NCBI GenBank assembly: GCA_002299785.1
Contig: DBNL01000126.1
Span: forward strand, 12,723-23,988
Length of the DNA: 11,266 nt
DNA from: Verrucomicrobia bacterium UBA673
GTDB taxonomy: Bacteria; Verrucomicrobiota; Verrucomicrobiia; Limisphaerales; UBA1096
Direction: 5' to 3'
This document shows, piece by piece, positions 8,422-11,266 of the stretch. The notes below the pieces were generated by a model. That model saw only the letters and a list, made by a program, of their open reading frames with translations, was not told the DNA's origin and did no database searches. How positions within the stretch are numbered: the first letter of the stretch is position 1; each line of letters begins with the position of its first letter. Position numbers and translations under genes: made by a program.

Positions 8422-9639
8422 TCACATGCTGGTATTCAGGCGCAGATCAGTCACGCATTCGACGTGCTGGGTATGGGGGAACATATCCAGCGGCACTACC
8501 TGCTCCAACCGATAGACCCCATCGGCGCAGAGAGCGTTCAAATCCCGGGCTAGCGTCGCCGGATGGCACGAGACGTAAATCACCTGCGCCGGCCTGTTTT
8601 TTCGCAATTGCTCGAGCGCCGCCGGGACACAGCCTTTGCGGGGCGGATCGAGGATGACAGTGGTTTTTTCGGCCTCGAACTTGTCCAGCAGCTTGGGCAG
8701 CAGATGCTCGGTGCGGCCCTCGATGAACTCGCCGTTGTCACCGCCGAACTTGGTGGCGTTTTCGCGGGCGGCGAGGATGGCGCGATGGTCGTACTCCACA
8801 CCGGTGTAGCGCTTGGCCAAACTGGCCAGTTCGATCCCCAAAAACCCGACGCCGCAGTACGTGTCGATGAGGTACTCCGAGCCGCTTGCCTGGAAAATTT
8901 TTCGCACCACTTCAACCATACGCGGCAGCATGAAGTAGTTTGTTTGGAAAAAGGAATGATCTGGCACCACCCAGTCTTCGGGCACCACGCGCAGGTTCAC
9001 TTTTACGCCACCCTTGTTCGGTGGGTTGTCGCGGACCTCGGGGATCTGTTCGTTCAACGCCGGCTCGGCGATTTTGCATTCATCGATCTCGACGACCCAG
9101 TGCGAATTTCGTTTCCGGAAGCCGACCAGCAGCTTCTTCGCCTTGCCGTTCCACTGGCTGCGGATGAGGATGCGGTTCCGGTAGTTGAACGGTTTCGGGC
9201 AGGCAACGACCGGCGCGACTTTGTCCCCTGTAAATCCGCCGATACGCTCGAACAGCGCAGCGATCTGTTTCTGCTTCATCGCCAACTGCGCCTCGTACGC
9301 CATGTGCTGGTACTGGCAGCCGCCGCAGTCACCAAAATAGCGGCACTCCGGCTCGACGCGGCTTTGCGCCGGTTCGACAACTTTGACGAGGTCGGCGCGC
9401 GCGAAACTTTTCTTCACCTCGGTGATCTCGGCTTCGACCGTCTCGCCCTCGATCACCAGCGGCACGAACACGACAAACCCATCCACACGCCCGACACCTT
9501 CGCCGCCGAAGGCCACATCGTCGATGCGAACCGTGATCTGTTGGCCAACCTCCGGCCGGGTGATTTCCTCTTTGGTGGTTGTGGTTGCAGCGTCACTCAA
9601 AATATTGTTGCACTTGGTCAAGCGCCCGGGGAAAGGCAA
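8422..9639 (-). CDS. rlmD: 23S rRNA (uracil-5-)-methyltransferase, RlmD/TrmA family
   Basis: A 405-residue SAM-dependent enzyme that makes 5-methyluridine in RNA, probably U1939 of 23S rRNA. Residues about 30-92 are a TRAM RNA-binding domain (VGQQITVRIDDVAFGGEGVG). The 4Fe-4S ligands are C99, C105, C108 (C-x5-C-x2-C) and C188, with the spacing of E. coli RlmD. The SAM site starts at D259 (DTYCGVGFLGIE), the DPPRKG motif has D331, the catalytic Cys is C358 in YVSCHPATLARDL, and the likely general base is E394 in HVECV. All key residues are present. No ATG is available at the N-terminus: in-frame TTG codons occur at 9639, 9621 and 9600, and 9600 would still keep the whole TRAM domain. The downstream DUF2723 gene begins about 46 bp after its stop. 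Assignment to RlmD rather than a sister m5U enzyme (tRNA or other rRNA site) rests on the Fe-S plus TRAM arrangement. Confidence 0.9.
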   Translation of the reverse strand: MPFPGRLTKCNNILSDAATTTTKEEITRPEVGQQITVRIDDVAFGGEGVGRVDGFVVFVPLVIEGETVEAEITEVKKSFARADLVKVVEPAQSRVEPECRYFGDCGGCQYQHMAYEAQLAMKQKQIAALFERIGGFTGDKVAPVVACPKPFNYRNRILIRSQWNGKAKKLLVGFRKRNSHWVVEIDECKIAEPALNEQIPEVRDNPPNKGGVKVNLRVVPEDWVVPDHSFFQTNYFMLPRMVEVVRKIFQASGSEYLIDTYCGVGFLGIELASLAKRYTGVEYDHRAILAARENATKFGGDNGEFIEGRTEHLLPKLLDKFEAEKTTVILDPPRKGCVPAALEQLRKNRPAQVIYVSCHPATLARDLNALCADGVYRLEQVVPLDMFPHTQHVECVTDLRLNTSM

Positions 9640-9688
9640 AAGCTGAGGTACGTTACCCGCACCGCCGGTTTTGCGAAAGGCTGTTATG

Positions 9689-9742
9689 AAAAAAGCGACC
9701 TACTTTTTGTGGTGCTGCTCGTAGTGCTGGCGCAGTAGGTCG
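9689..9742 (-). terminator. Candidate intrinsic terminator overlapping the end of the DUF3500 gene
   Basis: On the minus strand, CGACCTAC (9742-9735) and GTAGGTCG (9703-9696) form a perfect 8-bp stem, followed after one C by six T residues (9694-9689). The stop codon of the DUF3500 gene (9702-9700) lies inside the right arm. The 31-nt loop is long for an intrinsic terminator, which lowers confidence. If it works, it separates the DUF3500 transcript from the rlmD gene 60 bp downstream. Confidence 0.45.
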
Positions 9743-10761
9743 TCGCCAAAGTCGTTTTTCAAGTCGCGCGAAACACAGTGGACGTGGTTGGCGCCGTTCT
9801 GCGAGTTGTCGAACTCGATTAGGAAGTCGGGCGCCTGGATGCGGTAGTAGTGCCCCTGCCGTGGCTCGAGAGATCCGGCCCACGCAAAGTGAATCTTGCT
9901 GAGGCTTACCCCTTCGAAATGCCTGACCCCTTCGTCGGCCAGGTCGGGTCGGTAGTTCCGGAGGTACTCCCCGATGAGTTGAAGAAGCTGGTCAGCCTGT
10001 TTTTTGTTCATCTCGGATGCGGCCAAGCCAAGCGGTTCGAGTCTCCTTGCCTTGCGGTCGGTCTTCGTGATGATGTCCGATGGGGCTTTCACGGCGATGA
10101 TGGCGATTTTACGCTGCTCGGCATTCAGCGACTTGGCCAGGGCGCGAGCGGTTTTTTCCTCCGCGGCAAGCACCTGCAACCCCTTACGAGGGCCGTCGAG
10201 AATTGTTCCCGGATTCGTGCCGAAAAAGGCTGGTGTCAACCCGCCGACATGCCCATCGACCACCGTGAAGCTCAGCGACAAGTGATGCCCCTCAAATCGC
10301 CAGCTCCAAGTCCCCTCCACGCTTGGCTTGCCGAAGATGCTGACGAAGTACCACTTCGGGTCGCGGGCAAAACGGCCGTTCGGGTTTGCGTCGTGCAGCA
10401 CCTGTTCGAGGCTCATGATCTGTGCGGTTTTCTGCACGCCGCGAGCGCTCATCACCGAGGCCAACAGCGCGTAAGCCATGTGCTGCTGCGCCTGTGTCAT
10501 CTCTCGAAAGGACAGCCCGTGGCGCGGGTGCATCTCGGTCGGGACAAAGTGCCAGCGGGTACGGTCGGCATCGTCGAGTTCGAACGTCGTCTTGGCCTTT
10601 TGTTCTGGGTTGAGCGTCGCGAGGAAGGCATTGGCCGCGTTTGCCATATCCGCCGCCGCAGCTTGATCTGCAGCGGTTTGGTTTGTATGGGCGACAGCGC
10701 TGGCCGAGAACGCCAGCGTCAGTCCAAAAGCGATTGATTGAAAAATGTGCATGGAGTGCAT
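9700..10761 (-). CDS. Secreted DUF3500 protein
   Basis: A 353-residue protein of the DUF3500 family, whose function is not known to me. Starting at the ATG at 10761, the first 23 or so residues are a Sec signal peptide ending in Ser-Ala-Val-Ala before HTNQ, so the protein is exported to the periplasm or surface. Family features in order: RWHFVPTEMHPRHGLSF near residues 56-72; MTQAQQHMAYALL; DPKWYFVSIFG; the hallmark WSWRFEGHHLSLSF; an FFGTNPG segment; EEKTARAL; and the C-terminal block FAWAGS, YYRIQAPDFLIEFDN, ANHVHCVSRD, NDFGDDLLRQHY. Family length is normal and the C-terminus looks complete. The frame opens further to a TTG at 10803 and has a second ATG at 10752; neither has a ribosome site, and only 10761 or 10752 gives a clean signal peptide. 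The gene appears to be transcribed alone, divergent from the ROK kinase gene. Confidence 0.88.
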   Translation of the reverse strand: MHSMHIFQSIAFGLTLAFSASAVAHTNQTAADQAAAADMANAANAFLATLNPEQKAKTTFELDDADRTRWHFVPTEMHPRHGLSFREMTQAQQHMAYALLASVMSARGVQKTAQIMSLEQVLHDANPNGRFARDPKWYFVSIFGKPSVEGTWSWRFEGHHLSLSFTVVDGHVGGLTPAFFGTNPGTILDGPRKGLQVLAAEEKTARALAKSLNAEQRKIAIIAVKAPSDIITKTDRKARRLEPLGLAASEMNKKQADQLLQLIGEYLRNYRPDLADEGVRHFEGVSLSKIHFAWAGSLEPRQGHYYRIQAPDFLIEFDNSQNGANHVHCVSRDLKNDFGDDLLRQHYEQHHKK

Positions 10762-10935
10762 GTGCCGCAGTCGAAGCCATTCGGCGAGAAATGGCAATGC
10801 CAAAAAGTTTCAATTTTTCAGTTTCAAGTAACGGCCGGCTTGGCAAAGCCGGAAGCCCCGGAGGGGCGATACACTGTTTCTCCGAACTGAAAACTTGAAA
10901 CTCCCCGGCTTTTTAACAATTAATCCCTCGGTTTC
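10762..10935. promoter_or_regulatory. Divergent intergenic region between the DUF3500 and ROK genes
   Basis: A 174-bp spacer between divergent starts, so it must hold promoters for both genes, but no convincing -35/-10 pair is visible. TTGAAA hexamers occur in both directions (plus 10895-10900; minus 10813-10808 and 10827-10822), without a good TATAAT at 16-18 bp. An operator-like palindrome TGGCAATGCCA (10792-10802) lies near the DUF3500 side. AT-rich TTTTAACAATTAAT (10911-10924) lies just before the ROK start. Most of the rest is the inverted-repeat element at 10806-10902. Confidence 0.4.
10806..10902. repeat. 97-bp inverted-repeat element with two internal hairpins
   Basis: The 18-nt arms 10806-10823 and 10885-10902 are reverse complements at 17 of 18 positions. 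Between them lie two perfect hairpins: CCGGCTT/AAGCCGG (10835-10841 with 10846-10852, loop GGCA) and GCCCC/GGGGC (10855-10859 with 10863-10867, loop GGA). The left arm region holds AGTTTCAA twice (10806-10813 and 10820-10827), so an alternative perfect 10-bp pairing of 10820-10829 with 10893-10902 is also possible. No flanking target-site duplication was found. It could be a REP/MITE-like dispersed repeat or a structured regulatory RNA; only the symmetry is certain. Confidence 0.65.
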
Positions 10936-11266
10936 ATGGATTCTGTTTTTGTTGGCATCGAGATTGGTGGGACGAAGATTCAAGTGGTCACCGGGAGAGG
11001 CAAAGCGTCGATCGTCGGGAGGCAACGCTTCACCGCTGATTCGGCAGAGGGCGCTGAGGGCATCCGCAGGCAAATCGCTGGTGCCTTGGCCAACATTGCC
11101 GGGCGGCAGAAAATCGCCGCGATTGGTGTTGGCTTCGGTGGGCCGTTCAATCGCGAAACCGGCCGGGCCTGCTGCTCACATCAAATCGCTGGCTGGGATG
11201 ATTTTCCGCTCCGCGACTGGCTCAGCGAACAGGTCGCCGGCGTGCCGGTGGCCATCGAAAACGATG
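10936..11266 (+). CDS. ROK-family sugar kinase, N-terminal part (runs off the window)
   Basis: The first 110 residues of a ROK (repressor, ORF, kinase) protein, probably a cytoplasmic ATP-dependent glucose, fructose or N-acetyl-hexosamine kinase. The phosphate-binding motif reads GIEIGGTKIQ at residues 7-16, with Glu where many ROK kinases have Asp. GVGFGGPFN (about 67-75) is the second conserved glycine block. The segment QIAGWDDFPLRDWL precedes VAIEND, and the last complete codon is Asp110 of the expected NDAN motif, the usual catalytic base. There is no N-terminal helix-turn-helix, so this is a kinase-type rather than repressor-type member. The ATG at 10936 fits the family start exactly, though no Shine-Dalgarno is obvious. 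The substrate cannot be assigned because the zinc-binding and C-terminal parts are outside the window. Confidence 0.92.
   Translation, partial: MDSVFVGIEIGGTKIQVVTGRGKASIVGRQRFTADSAEGAEGIRRQIAGALANIAGRQKIAAIGVGFGGPFNRETGRACCSHQIAGWDDFPLRDWLSEQVAGVPVAIEND

Larger units (their letters stand above)
175..11093. repeat. Iterated palindrome TTGGCCAA, 12 copies across the window
   Basis: Perfect copies start at 175, 455, 685, 1852, 1903, 4164, 4204, 4465, 5719, 8813, 9541 and 11086. The octamer is its own reverse complement, so the count is the same on both strands. With about 58-60% G+C, roughly 0.15 copies are expected. All copies lie inside genes: nine are read as Leu-Ala-Lys/Asn and three as Leu/Val-Gly-Gln. 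Five are in the LamG-cytochrome gene, three in the GT4 gene, two in rlmD, one each in the DUF2723 and ROK genes, and none in the DUF1552 or DUF3500 genes. The coordinates span the outermost copies; it is not a continuous element. Confidence 0.8.

Noticed and set aside
8563..9738. A 391-codon plus-strand frame opposite rlmD
   Set aside because: The minus-strand frame shows all catalytic and Fe-S residues of the methyltransferase; the antisense product resembles nothing.
9850..10737. A 295-codon plus-strand frame opposite the DUF3500 gene
   Set aside because: It is antisense to a clear family match and lacks any recognisable domain.
10895..10924. Promoter for the ROK gene from TTGAAA and TAACAAT
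   Set aside because: The spacing is about 13 bp and the -10 match is poor, so it is not called as a separate promoter.
10810..11073. A minus-strand 87-codon frame across the intergenic element and the ROK start
   Set aside because: It overlaps the real ROK N-terminus antisense; its C-terminal part is just the translated repeat element.

Overview
The window looks like chromosomal DNA from a member of the Planctomycetota-Verrucomicrobiota-Chlamydiota superphylum, most likely Verrucomicrobiota. The main reason is the pair of exported proteins at the left end: a multi-domain DUF1592-type c-cytochrome followed by a DUF1552 protein. This pair is characteristic of, and greatly expanded in, these phyla. 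The DUF2723/TPR membrane protein fits the same origin. G+C is high (about 58-60% by eye, not counted). The placement rests on protein families only; there is no rRNA or other phylogenetic marker here.

Layout. (1) 55-4073, plus strand: a two-gene unit encoding a secreted LamG/cytochrome c protein and a Tat-exported DUF1552 protein, with a one-base stop/start overlap. (2) 9639-4077, minus strand: a compact probable operon of an RlmD-like Fe-S rRNA uridine methyltransferase, a large DUF2723 membrane protein with a TPR tail, and a family 4 glycosyltransferase. It ends 3 bp from the DUF1552 stop, tail to tail. (3) 10761-9700, minus strand: a secreted DUF3500 protein, with a candidate intrinsic terminator overlapping its stop codon that would separate it from the operon downstream. 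(4) 10762-10935: a divergent intergenic region containing a 97-bp inverted-repeat element with two internal hairpins. (5) 10936 to the window end, plus strand: the N-terminal third of a ROK-family sugar kinase. No tRNA, rRNA, CRISPR array, insertion sequence or integrase was seen, and no gene-free stretch exceeds 300 bases.

The DUF1592/DUF1552 pair probably acts outside the cytoplasm as a predicted diheme, sugar-binding-like complex of unknown reaction. The DUF2723/TPR protein and the GT4 enzyme probably work together in building a cell-surface glycan or glycoprotein. The methyltransferase is housekeeping.

The most unusual signals are at the DNA level. The palindrome TTGGCCAA occurs 12 times in 11.3 kb, where about 0.15 is expected from base composition, resembling a highly iterated palindrome. 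There is also the structured 97-bp element, and an odd start for the first gene in which a Shine-Dalgarno-equipped four-codon reading frame overlaps the GTG start. No gene cluster here is clearly a new defence or biosynthetic system.
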